From Candidatus Krumholzibacteriota bacterium (lineage in GTDB: Bacteria; Krumholzibacteriota; Krumholzibacteriia; JAJRXK01): 64,000 nucleotides of DNA. Location of the stretch: positions 1 to 64,000 of the forward strand of contig JAJRXK010000020.1 in NCBI GenBank assembly GCA_024276305.1, given 5' to 3'. Positions 1 to 7,673 of this stretch are shown piece after piece. Position 1 is the first letter of the stretch. Every line of letters begins with the position of its first letter. The notes beneath the pieces are model-generated. The model was given only the letters and a program-made list of their open reading frames with translations, made no database searches and was not told the DNA's origin. The translations under genes and the position numbers were made by a program.

Positions 1-713
1 AGGGTCTGCAAGCTATCACCCTGAGCCACCGAGTTGGTATCGGGCGCCGCCGAAGAAGATTCCGTGCTGTCCGGCTGGTCCTGTTGATCCTGTTGATCCT
101 GTTGATCCTGTTGGTCCTGCTGGTCCTGCTGGTCCTGCTGATCCTGTTGATCCTGCTGGTCCTGCTGGTCCTGCTGGTCCTGAGAATCACCGCCATCGGT
201 GGACTGAGACTCCGAAGATTCGACCATGGCCTGGGTGAGTTCGAGATTGTGGAGCAGATCCTCATCGGCCGGTTGCGCCGGGTCCGACCGCAGGAGAGCC
301 TCCGTGTAGTACTCGAGGGCCTTCTCGTAGTCCTTCTGGCGAAAGGCGACGTTCGCGGTGTTGTACAACAGATCCGAGATTCGGAAATCCGCCGACGAGC
401 CGTCGGTCGTCTCTTGGTCTCGCAGAGCATCGAAGATGCGCTCTGCCGACGAATACTGCTGACTCTGGTAGAAGATTTCTCCGAGGGCATGACGGATTCG
501 TGGATCGTCCGGCTCGAGGGCTTGGGCTCGGAGCATCTCGTCGATGGCCTCCGTCGTGTCCCCCGCGGCCATCGCTTCCCGGCTCCGGCGCACCGCGCGC
601 TCCGCCCGCTGAAGGGGGTCGAAAGCCGAAGCCGGAGCCGTCACCGCGATCAGCACCAGAGCGGCGAGAATGCCCACCCGCGGTCCAGGGATGACGCTGG
701 CGATGCCGCTCAT
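1..713 (-). CDS. BatC-like TPR protein, 3' end outside window
   Basis: This is the downstream member of the Bat (Bacteroides aerotolerance) operon. The N-terminus is a signal-peptide-like hydrophobic stretch ending near an ASA-F junction (about residue 25). TPR-type helices follow at about residues 35-140, including a typical AL-EYYTEALL pattern. The C-terminal part is a low-complexity linker of 11 consecutive QQD units (about residues 179-211), then a Ser/Asp-rich tail that runs off the window. Q/D-rich repeats after a TPR domain are usual for BatC. The start ATG overlaps the stop of the upstream vWA gene (ATGA), so the two are translationally coupled. It probably acts in the periplasm as a scaffold for the vWA proteins; this is inferred from family and context. 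Confidence 0.82.
   Translation of the reverse strand, partial: MSGIASVIPGPRVGILAALVLIAVTAPASAFDPLQRAERAVRRSREAMAAGDTTEAIDEMLRAQALEPDDPRIRHALGEIFYQSQQYSSAERIFDALRDQETTDGSSADFRISDLLYNTANVAFRQKDYEKALEYYTEALLRSDPAQPADEDLLHNLELTQAMVESSESQSTDGGDSQDQQDQQDQQDQQDQQDQQDQQDQQDQQDQQDQQDQPDSTESSSAAPDTNSVAQGDSLQT
80..178. repeat. 9-bp tandem repeat coding for QQD units
   Basis: Eleven near-identical 9-bp units (cctgttgat / cctgctggt variants) lie head to tail inside the BatC-like gene. On the minus strand each unit reads Gln-Gln-Asp. Unit variants differ at only two positions, which suggests recent slippage expansion. The same repeat makes a long Leu/Ile/Val open frame on the plus strand, which is a by-product. 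Confidence 0.9.
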
Positions 714-1726
714 CGGGCTCTCCTCGGCTCGGGTCGCCGATCGTTCAACAGGGCCTCGATCCCCAACAGAAGCATGGACAGAATGAGTGGCCAGGCGAAA
801 CGCTCCTGATAGCTGACCACTCGCTGCTCGGAATAGGAACGGCCCTCGACCGCATCGAGTTCCGTTCGAAGACGCGCCACATCGATCCCTGCGGTACCCG
901 CCCGGAGATAGATTCCCCCGGTCGACCGCGCCAGCTCGAGGAGTGCCCCCTCCTCCAGACGACTCATGGCCACATTTCCTTGGGAGTCGCGCACGAATCC
1001 CTCTCGCCGACCGTCATCGGAAATCTTCGGGATGGGCGCGCCCCCCGCGGTGCCGATCCCCACTGCGTGCAACACCACCCCACTCTTGCGCAACTTCTGG
1101 GCTGCAGCCTCGATCCCGTCCGCAAAGTCTTCCCCATCGGTGACCAGGAGGATGACTCGATGTCGGCCTCGGTCCTGATCGAAGAGCTTCAGCGCGACGT
1201 CGACCGCCGTCCCGATGTCCGTGCCCTGGCTGGAGATCATGGAGGGATCCGCCTGGGACAGAAAAAGCCTCGCGGCCGGATAGTCGACAGTGACCGGACA
1301 CTGAGGAAACGCTCCTCCGGCGAAGAACACCAATCCCACTCGGTCGCCTTCGAGTCCGTCGATGAGGTCTCCCAACTCTGCCTTGGCGCGAAAGAGCCGG
1401 TTGGGTTGAACGTCTTCCGCCAACATGGATCGGCTCACATCCAGAGCGATGACCAGGTCGATGCCCTTCTGCTGAACTTCCACTTCGCTCGCACCCCACT
1501 GGGGTCGAGCCGCTGCGAAGATCAGCAGGGCCAGACCGAGAATCCGGAGAGTGGCTCGCCATCGCCGCCGCCGGTGGTCCACCGAGGCACTGAGCTCGTC
1601 GCGCAGCACGGACCCCGTGAACTCCTCCACTCTCTCCGTCGCTGCCGATCGGCTGCGGACCAACACCAACACGAAGACCGGCAGGGCCCAGAACAACCAG
1701 AGGACATGAGGATAGGCGAATCTCAT
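710..1726 (-). CDS. BatB-like von Willebrand factor A membrane protein
   Basis: A protein of 338 residues. An N-terminal transmembrane segment (about 8-24) and a second (about 59-73) precede a vWA domain (about 88-290) with an intact MIDAS motif DVSRS at 96-100. A C-terminal transmembrane helix lies near 312-332. This TM-TM-vWA-TM layout is that of BatA/BatB. The ATG at 1726 is 2 bp after the stop of the preceding vWA gene. The gene sits in the order MoxR - DUF58 - DUF4381-like - vWA - vWA - TPR, the standard bat arrangement. MoxR/vWA pairs are thought to act together in metal-dependent chaperoning or complex assembly at the envelope; the substrate is unknown here. Confidence 0.9.
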   Translation of the reverse strand: MRFAYPHVLWLFWALPVFVLVLVRSRSAATERVEEFTGSVLRDELSASVDHRRRRWRATLRILGLALLIFAAARPQWGASEVEVQQKGIDLVIALDVSRSMLAEDVQPNRLFRAKAELGDLIDGLEGDRVGLVFFAGGAFPQCPVTVDYPAARLFLSQADPSMISSQGTDIGTAVDVALKLFDQDRGRHRVILLVTDGEDFADGIEAAAQKLRKSGVVLHAVGIGTAGGAPIPKISDDGRREGFVRDSQGNVAMSRLEEGALLELARSTGGIYLRAGTAGIDVARLRTELDAVEGRSYSEQRVVSYQERFAWPLILSMLLLGIEALLNDRRPEPRRAR

Positions 1727-1728
1727 GA

Positions 1729-2715
1729 TCAGGGAAGGACGCGAGCCAGAGTCGCGCCCAACAGGCTTTCGACTAGGAGGAAGAACAATCCGGCCCACAT
1801 CCATGGGCCGGCCAACTGCTGGTAATCCGTGTACACGGTGGTCTCGATCTTGGAGGTCTCGAGCTCGTCGATCACATCGAAGACTCGCTGCAACCCTTCC
1901 CCGGTCTGGGCTCGGAAGTACTGTCCTCCGGTGAGAGCGCTCATCTGCCGCAGGAGCTCCTCGTCGATGTGGGTCTCGATCTGAGTGTAACGTCGTCCGA
2001 GTATCGGATGATCGATCGGGTAGGGAGCCAGACCCTCTTTGCCAACTCCGATGGTGTAGATCTTGACCCCCAGGCTCTTGGCCGCCTGCGCCGCGGTCAT
2101 CGGGTCGACGGTAGTGACATTGTTCACTCCATCGGTGAGCAACACCAGGATCTTGGACTTCGCGTCGCTTCGGGCCAGACGCTTGACTGCGGTGGCGACG
2201 CCCATTCCGATGGCCGTCCCGTCTTCGATGAGTCCGATCTGGACCTCGTCGAGAAAGCGGCTGAGCACCCGATGATCGAGGGTGAGAGGGCACTGCGTGA
2301 ATGCCCGCGCCGCAAAGACCACCAACGCGATCCGGTCGTTCGGCCGGCCCTCCACGAATTCCTCGATGGTTCTCTTGGCCACGGTGATGCGGTCATCGGG
2401 CTCGAAGTCCAACGCCCTCATGCTTCCGGAGATATCGAGCGCCATCGCGATGTCGATTCCCTCTCCCTCGATCTGCCGCCGCTCGTGCGCCACCCGAGGC
2501 TGAGCCAATGCCACCAACAGCGCGGTCCAGGCCAATAGACGTGCCGCGTGGTGCAAACGCCTCCACCGGACTCGCCGACCTCCGCTGACCCCGAACCACA
2601 CCCTACGATCGCTGAACCGCAGAGTGGCCCCGCGATCGCTCCGGCGCAGCCCCCACCAAAAGACCAACGCCAAGAGTGGGAAGAGGCCCAACACCATCGG
2701 CCGTGCGAATTCCAT
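1729..2715 (-). CDS. BatA-like von Willebrand factor A membrane protein
   Basis: A protein of 328 residues with an N-terminal transmembrane helix (about 6-22), a second hydrophobic helix (about 57-71), a vWA domain with MIDAS DISGS at 94-98 and a C-terminal transmembrane helix near 305-325. It is a paralogue of the following gene with the same topology, which identifies the pair as BatA and BatB. Its ATG overlaps the stop of the upstream DUF4381-like gene (ATGA). The MIDAS is complete, so metal-dependent ligand binding is expected. Confidence 0.9.
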   Translation of the reverse strand: MEFARPMVLGLFPLLALVFWWGLRRSDRGATLRFSDRRVWFGVSGGRRVRWRRLHHAARLLAWTALLVALAQPRVAHERRQIEGEGIDIAMALDISGSMRALDFEPDDRITVAKRTIEEFVEGRPNDRIALVVFAARAFTQCPLTLDHRVLSRFLDEVQIGLIEDGTAIGMGVATAVKRLARSDAKSKILVLLTDGVNNVTTVDPMTAAQAAKSLGVKIYTIGVGKEGLAPYPIDHPILGRRYTQIETHIDEELLRQMSALTGGQYFRAQTGEGLQRVFDVIDELETSKIETTVYTDYQQLAGPWMWAGLFFLLVESLLGATLARVLP

Positions 2716-3590
2716 CAGCGGAGCCTCCCCGCGTTCAGACGTCGCGCCGCCTCGAGGGCTTCGGGCAGGCTGTAGACGACATCGACTGCCGTCGACTCCA
2801 CGAAGGCCTCGATGTCATCGACCCAGACTCTCGCCTGGTTCTCGGTGGGTCGCTGGGCCGCGAATTTCACGCGATCTGCTTCCTCCAAGAGAGGCCGTAG
2901 GCGGGCGATCTCTTCACTCGCGTGTCCAGCGTCGAGAAGGCGCTGCGCCAACTCGACGCTCGTCCAGTCCAAGGCCGCCACTCGATAGCGCCCACTGATG
3001 TACTCCCTCAGGATGTGACTTCCCTCCACATACCACTCGTCGAAACGACCCTCCCCCAACCAGGGTCGATCCCGCAAGGCCCGTAGTCGCCGCTGGGCCG
3101 TCAGATGGGGTGGATCGACCACCGGGAGGGGAGCCTCGAAGGGCGCCGCATTGCGCCTCAACCAGCGGCGGAGGAGTAGGACCAAGGCCAACAGGAGCAG
3201 CGCCGCGCCCAGGATCTGCCTCCACCAACTCGGCTCGATGTCGCCAACCCGATGCAACCCTCGCAGGGTGGACGGGTCGGGCTCTTGGATGGCCCGGGGG
3301 ACCTCCCACCACAGGGTGTCGGAGGCCGCGGGCAGAACAACCCCCACTCGGCCCACGCGCAACGGACGCACCCGGAAACGACGGGGGTCCGGAGTGGTCC
3401 AGATGCTGACTCCGATTCCCGTCGGAATCCGAGTGCTGTCGGTCGGCGCCTGGTCCAATACGAGGGTCGCATCGTGGCCGAGAGACGGCCGCTCGGGTTG
3501 GAGCTCCACGCCCGCCTTCGCCGAGCCCCCCGGCACCACGGCCACCAGCCAGAGCAGGAGCAGCCCCCCGCGCGAGTGCCGAAGTCTCAT
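2715..3590 (-). CDS. DUF4381-like membrane protein of bat operon
   Basis: A protein of 291 residues: signal peptide (about 1-25), extracytoplasmic beta-rich domain (about 27-120), one transmembrane helix with the run LLLLALVLLL (about 129-145), then a cytoplasmic Arg-rich region and a helical domain. The size, topology and position between a DUF58 gene and batA match the DUF4381/BatD-like proteins common in MoxR-Bat operons. The ATG at 3590 overlaps the upstream DUF58 stop (ATGA), which argues against the longer reading frame that begins inside the DUF58 gene. The biochemical role is not known. Confidence 0.72.
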   Translation of the reverse strand: MRLRHSRGGLLLLWLVAVVPGGSAKAGVELQPERPSLGHDATLVLDQAPTDSTRIPTGIGVSIWTTPDPRRFRVRPLRVGRVGVVLPAASDTLWWEVPRAIQEPDPSTLRGLHRVGDIEPSWWRQILGAALLLLALVLLLRRWLRRNAAPFEAPLPVVDPPHLTAQRRLRALRDRPWLGEGRFDEWYVEGSHILREYISGRYRVAALDWTSVELAQRLLDAGHASEEIARLRPLLEEADRVKFAAQRPTENQARVWVDDIEAFVESTAVDVVYSLPEALEAARRLNAGRLR

Positions 3591-4507
3591 CTCCGGCGCC
3601 CCCGTCGCAGGAAGAAACGCTGAAGAGGGTCGACCACCGACTCGCTGATGTCGAAGGCGACGTGGTCGCAACCCGCCCGGCGCAGAGATCTTTCCAATTC
3701 GGTCTGCCGTCGGCGGGCACGAGTCGCGAACTCCTCTCGAACCCGAGGGTCGGAGGTGTCCACCAACACCTCTGCCCCGCTCTCCGGATCCTCCAAGCGC
3801 ACCAACCCCACTCCCGGAAGCTCTCGCTCGCGGGGGTCGATGAGCTGCATGGCGATGAGGTCGTGACGCCGAGAGGTCATGGCCAGTGCCTTCTGATATC
3901 CCTCGTCCAGAAAATCACTGAGGAGGAACACCACGGCCTTCTTCTTCTGAACTCGGTGCAACGTGGTGAGGGCCTCGCCCAGATCGGTCCCCCGCCCCCG
4001 CGGGGGATGGTAGAGGAGCTCCCTGACCACCCGCAGGCCGTGGGACCGCGTCTTCCTGGGCGGTAGAAAGAGTTCGACTTCGTCGGTGAAGAGAATCAGA
4101 CCCACCTTGTCCTGATTGCCGATGGCAGAGAAGGCCAACAGAGCTCCCAGCTCCGCCAGGGCCGCCGTCTTCATTCTCTCCCCGCTGCCGAAACGGCCGG
4201 AGGCCGAAAGATCGGCCAGAATCATGACCGTGAGTTCTCGCTCCTCCTCGTATTGCTTCAAGTAGGGAGAACCCATCCTCGCGGTGACATTCCAGTCGAT
4301 GGCCCGGGTATCGTCGCCCGGAAAGTATTCCCGAACCTCGCGGAACTCCATCCCCTGGCCCTGGAATACCGAGTGGTACTCGCCGCCGAAGAGTTCCGAC
4401 ACGATCCGCCGGGTCTTGATCTCGAGACGGCGCACCCGCTCGAGAAGGTCCGGGGGAATCCCCCGAACCGAATCATCGGCATCCTTCTGCGGGCGTGGGT
4501 GCACCAT
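3587..4507 (-). CDS. DUF58 domain protein
   Basis: A protein of 306 residues. It contains the DUF58 signature region YFPGDDTRAIDWNVTAR (about 61-77) and a vWA-like strand with DLSAS at 99-103, so the fold is probably a degenerate vWA domain. DUF58 proteins are nearly always encoded directly after MoxR ATPases, as here (29 bp gap), and are presumed partners of the AAA+ ring. The start at 4507 is the first ATG that keeps the domain intact; its Shine-Dalgarno is weak, so coupling to moxR translation is likely. No transmembrane helix is seen. Confidence 0.88.
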   Translation of the reverse strand: MVHPRPQKDADDSVRGIPPDLLERVRRLEIKTRRIVSELFGGEYHSVFQGQGMEFREVREYFPGDDTRAIDWNVTARMGSPYLKQYEEERELTVMILADLSASGRFGSGERMKTAALAELGALLAFSAIGNQDKVGLILFTDEVELFLPPRKTRSHGLRVVRELLYHPPRGRGTDLGEALTTLHRVQKKKAVVFLLSDFLDEGYQKALAMTSRRHDLIAMQLIDPRERELPGVGLVRLEDPESGAEVLVDTSDPRVREEFATRARRRQTELERSLRRAGCDHVAFDISESVVDPLQRFFLRRGRRR

Positions 4508-4536
4508 GGTTCTTCTGCCATCGCCGCCGCTGCGAC

Positions 4537-5532
4537 TCAGGGCACCTCGATCTGGTCGAAGATGGAACGCACGATGTCCTCGCTGCTGAGCTCTTCGGCC
4601 TCGGCCTCGTAGCTGATCGCGATGCGATGACGCAACACCATCGGTCCCACCGCCTTGATGTCCTCCGGAGTCACGAACGCCCGACCCCGCAGGAATGCGT
4701 GGGCCTTGCCCGCCCGAGTGAGAAAGAGCGTCGCCCGGGGGCTTGCCCCATTGGTGATCAGCGGTGCGAGACTGAGGTCGAAGTCCCCGGGATCCCGGGT
4801 GCAGCGCACGAGGTCGAGGACGTAGTCCTTGACCTTGTCATCGACGTAGACTTCGGCCACCACCTCTCTCGCGTCCATCAATTCCGGGACGGTCATCACC
4901 GCGTCGATGGCGGGGAGCTCGCCGCCCACCATGCGATCCAGGATCAGGCGCTCCTCTTCGCGGGTGGGATAGGCAACGAGGGCCTTGAGCATGAAGCGAT
5001 CGACCTGCGCTTCGGGCAGGGGATAGGTCCCTTCTTGCTCGATGGGATTCTGGGTCGCGAGCACCAAGAAGGGCTCCTCGAGCCGATGGCTCTCGTCGCC
5101 CAGAGTCACCTGCAGCTCTTGCATTGCCTCGAGCAATGCCGACTGCACCTTGGCCGGCGCCCGGTTGATCTCGTCGGCGAGAATCACGTTTGCGAAGATG
5201 GGCCCCTTTCGGGTGATGAACTCGTTGGTCCGCTGGTCGAAGATCAAAGTCCCCACCAAATCGGCCGGCAAGAGGTCCGGGGTGAACTGGATGCGCTGGA
5301 AGCTCATGTGCAGCGCACGGGCCAGGCTGCTGACCGCCAGGGTCTTGGCCAAACCGGGAACGCCTTCCAGGAGGACGTGACCGCCGGTCAGCAGACCGAG
5401 CATCAGCGCCTCGATCATGTCCTTCTGGCCCACCACCACCTTGGAGACCTCGTCCTCGAGGCGACGCAGAGAAGCACACTGCTCCTCCACCCGCCCCTGT
5501 AATTCCCGCAGGGCTTCGTTCACGGTGCTCAT
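4537..5532 (-). CDS. MoxR-family AAA+ ATPase
   Basis: A protein of 331 residues, the usual length for MoxR (AAA_3). Walker A is GVPGLAKT at 57-64 and Walker B is VILADE at about 116-121, followed by the conserved INRAP. The sensor region ATQNPIEQEGTYPLPEAQ and the C-terminal lid are intact. It heads the bat operon and probably remodels or activates the vWA partners encoded downstream, as in other MoxR-vWA systems. An AGAGGGG stretch lies immediately before the ATG. The 217 bp upstream separate it from the divergent DUF507 genes. Confidence 0.95.
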   Translation of the reverse strand: MSTVNEALRELQGRVEEQCASLRRLEDEVSKVVVGQKDMIEALMLGLLTGGHVLLEGVPGLAKTLAVSSLARALHMSFQRIQFTPDLLPADLVGTLIFDQRTNEFITRKGPIFANVILADEINRAPAKVQSALLEAMQELQVTLGDESHRLEEPFLVLATQNPIEQEGTYPLPEAQVDRFMLKALVAYPTREEERLILDRMVGGELPAIDAVMTVPELMDAREVVAEVYVDDKVKDYVLDLVRCTRDPGDFDLSLAPLITNGASPRATLFLTRAGKAHAFLRGRAFVTPEDIKAVGPMVLRHRIAISYEAEAEELSSEDIVRSIFDQIEVP

Positions 5533-5630
5533 CCCCTCTTCGATCGAGTTCGGGCGCTTCGTCGCATCGACTGCGGTCCTACGCGAAGGCTCCCACCGAA
5601 GTTCCGGCGCCCATTCAACTCACAAAAGCC

Positions 5631-5658
5631 TTGCAATGAAAGGTGATGGCGCTAGCGT
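5631..5658 (+). promoter_or_regulatory. possible sigma-70 promoter for DUF507 operon
   Basis: A TTGCAA hexamer at 5631-5636 is followed after 16 bp by TAGCGT at 5653-5658, upstream of the DUF507 gene at 5750. The -35 is good and the -10 is poor. The rest of the 217 bp between the divergent moxR and DUF507 genes shows no other clear signal. Confidence 0.3.
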
Positions 5659-5749
5659 GGAGCCGATCGGACCGGGCTGGCCCAGCTTAGCGTGGGCCCG
5701 TCGGTCCGGCAACCCGGTAGCGGAGCCACCGCGCAGGAGGTAGGGAGCG

Positions 5750-6031
5750 ATGCGCTTCTCTCAGGAAAAAGTCAAGGATCTCGCGCGGCAGATCGTGACG
5801 ATGATGGAAGAGCACCCTTCTGTCACTCTCCAGGACACTCCCACCGCGGTCGCCGTCGAGGTTGGAAGTGTCATTCTCGACAACCTTCGGGAAGAGGACG
5901 AGATCGACGCCGAAGTCGATGACCTGCTCCGTGAGCATTCGGCGGACATTCGATCCCAGGACATGGATGTCGAATCACTGCGATTGAAGTTCCGCCGCCA
6001 GATCGCCCGCGAACGGGGCTTCGTGCTGTGA
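5750..6031 (+). CDS. DUF507 family protein (copy 1)
   Basis: A small acidic helical protein of 93 residues starting MRFSQEKVKDLARQIV, with an acidic middle (EEDEIDAEVDDLLREH) and a basic tail RRQIARERGFVL. Length, the N-terminal MR(F/L)S and the C-terminal RGF/RGY motif match DUF507, a family of unknown function. A strong AGGAGG lies 9 bp before the ATG. A second DUF507 gene follows 37 bp downstream, so the pair probably arose by duplication and is co-transcribed with the glycosyltransferase and porin genes. Confidence 0.85.
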   Translation: MRFSQEKVKDLARQIVTMMEEHPSVTLQDTPTAVAVEVGSVILDNLREEDEIDAEVDDLLREHSADIRSQDMDVESLRLKFRRQIARERGFVL

Positions 6032-6068
6032 CCGCACCCACCTGCGCCCCCCGAAAGGGAGAACGCCG

Positions 6069-6353
6069 ATGCGACTGAGCGAAGAGCGAATCGAATCGAT
6101 CAGTCTGGCGATCACCGATCGCCTGGCCGAAGACGAACTGGTCGATCTGACCCTGGACGAAGAGGATCTCGCCCACCTCATCGCCGATGTGATCACCCGA
6201 GATCTGAAAATCGAGGACGAGATCCAACGAGATGCCGTGGAGTGGATCTCGATCAATCGCAAACACCTCGAGTCGGGCACCACGAATTGGCAGATCGAAT
6301 TGGAGAAGCAGCGAGAGCTCCTCGCCGTTCGACGCGGCTATACCTTGCCTTGA
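6069..6353 (+). CDS. DUF507 family protein (copy 2)
   Basis: A protein of 94 residues beginning MRLSEERIESISLAITDRL and ending VRRGYTLP. It is a diverged paralogue of the preceding gene: same length, same MR-S opening, acidic centre, and basic C-terminus with RG-aromatic. Tandem DUF507 genes are known in several lineages, and the two chains may form a hetero-oligomer; that is an inference. The gene ends 6 bp before the glycosyltransferase start. Function unknown. Confidence 0.85.
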   Translation: MRLSEERIESISLAITDRLAEDELVDLTLDEEDLAHLIADVITRDLKIEDEIQRDAVEWISINRKHLESGTTNWQIELEKQRELLAVRRGYTLP

Positions 6354-6359
6354 CCACCG

Positions 6360-7673
6360 ATGCGCTGGCTCGTCATCTCTCCCTATCTGCCTCATTCGCA
6401 GATCGGACACGGCGGAGGCCGCTGCGTCTTCGACCTCTGTCGGAAGCTGGCCCAAGCGCATGAAGTCGAGCTTCTCTGCTTCCAGCGAAGTCAGGAAGAT
6501 GGTCTCGATCAGGACCTGCGTGAGGCGGGAGTAGCGGTTCATGGCATCGCCTTCGCCAGCGAACAGGACCGAGGGATGGCCTCGGTCTCGCTGCGGATGG
6601 ATCGCCTCCGCTGCTTGATCGAAGCCCGTCGGCGCGGGGAACCCTTGATGGTCACCAAGTACCGGCGCAAGTTAATGTTCCAGGCCGTACGCGAGCGCAT
6701 TCTCGACTTCGAACCCGAGGTCGTCCAAGTCGAATACGGTTTTCTCGCGGGCTATGCACGTTGGGTGCGAAATCTCTTTGACACTCCGTCCGCGTTATGG
6801 GACAAGAACCTGCGAATTCGAGATGACTCACGCCCGGTGGTGTTGCTCAACACTCACGAGTTGACGACGCTGGCGCGCTTGCGTGCGCTGACTACGGCGA
6901 AGGGCCCTGCTCGGAGGAGGCGCCTACAGCATGAGGTCGACATTGCCTCTCGGCATGAGCGGCAATTCGGTCAGTGGGCAGACACTGTGATATGTGTGAC
7001 CGAACAGGATCGCGTGCTTCTGCATGCGCTGAGCGGATCGAGGAATCTCCGCACCATTCCCCTGGGAAGCGACGTGGCATTGCTGCCTCCGGCCGCCGGT
7101 CTCGACACCAGACCACCCCGAATCCTCTTCGTCGGAAGTTTCGACCATCCGCCCAATGTGGATGGAGCCCTACACCTCGTGGAGAGGATCATGCCTCGAA
7201 TCTGGGGCCGGGCGCCCGACCTCCAATTGGACATCGTCGGCGCTGGAGCGCCCCCCGAATTGCTGAGCGCGGCCAGAGAGGCGGGTGACCGAGTTCACCT
7301 TCTGGGCTTCGTCCCGCAGCTCGATGCATGTTTCGACCGGGCTGCCCTCTTCGTAGCTCCGCTCCTGAGCGGGGGCGGCATCAAGATCAAGATCCTCGAA
7401 GCCATGGCTCGTCGCATGCCGGTGGTGACGACGCCCATCGGGGCGGAGGGAATCGACGAAGACGGCCGAGCCATGGGCATCGCCTCTTCGAAGGAAGAAT
7501 TCGCGGAACTCGTTCTCGATCTCCTCGAGAACGAAGATCGACGAGAGGAGCTCGCGCGCGCGGCGCGGGCTCACATCCAGGCCCACTTCGGCTGGGAAGC
7601 CATCGTGGACCAGCTCACCGGATGTGCGCGGGACGCCGCATCCACCCTTACGGAGGGAAGAACGCAATGTTGA
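6360..7673 (+). CDS. GT4-type glycosyltransferase
   Basis: A GT-B glycosyltransferase of 437 residues. The N-terminal Rossmann-like half begins RWLVISPYLPHSQIGHGGG. The C-terminal half carries the nucleotide-sugar binding pattern: ILFVGSFDHPPNVDGALHL, then a GFVPQLDACFDRAALFVAPL segment and the acidic donor-site motif GGGIKIKILEAMARRMPVV (about 345-363). This is the GT1/GT4 (Glycos_transf_1) signature; it is soluble or peripheral at the inner membrane. It lies between the DUF507 pair (6 bp upstream) and an outer-membrane porin gene (7 bp overlap), so envelope glycan synthesis is likely. The sugar and acceptor cannot be told from the sequence. Confidence 0.88.
   Translation: MRWLVISPYLPHSQIGHGGGRCVFDLCRKLAQAHEVELLCFQRSQEDGLDQDLREAGVAVHGIAFASEQDRGMASVSLRMDRLRCLIEARRRGEPLMVTKYRRKLMFQAVRERILDFEPEVVQVEYGFLAGYARWVRNLFDTPSALWDKNLRIRDDSRPVVLLNTHELTTLARLRALTTAKGPARRRRLQHEVDIASRHERQFGQWADTVICVTEQDRVLLHALSGSRNLRTIPLGSDVALLPPAAGLDTRPPRILFVGSFDHPPNVDGALHLVERIMPRIWGRAPDLQLDIVGAGAPPELLSAAREAGDRVHLLGFVPQLDACFDRAALFVAPLLSGGGIKIKILEAMARRMPVVTTPIGAEGIDEDGRAMGIASSKEEFAELVLDLLENEDRREELARAARAHIQAHFGWEAIVDQLTGCARDAASTLTEGRTQC

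Noticed and set aside
84-809. Plus-strand 241-residue frame beginning with a Leu/Ile/Val run
   Set aside because: It is antisense to the BatC-like gene; the hydrophobic run is only the complement of the QQD repeat, and the minus frame has signal peptide, TPRs and operon coupling.
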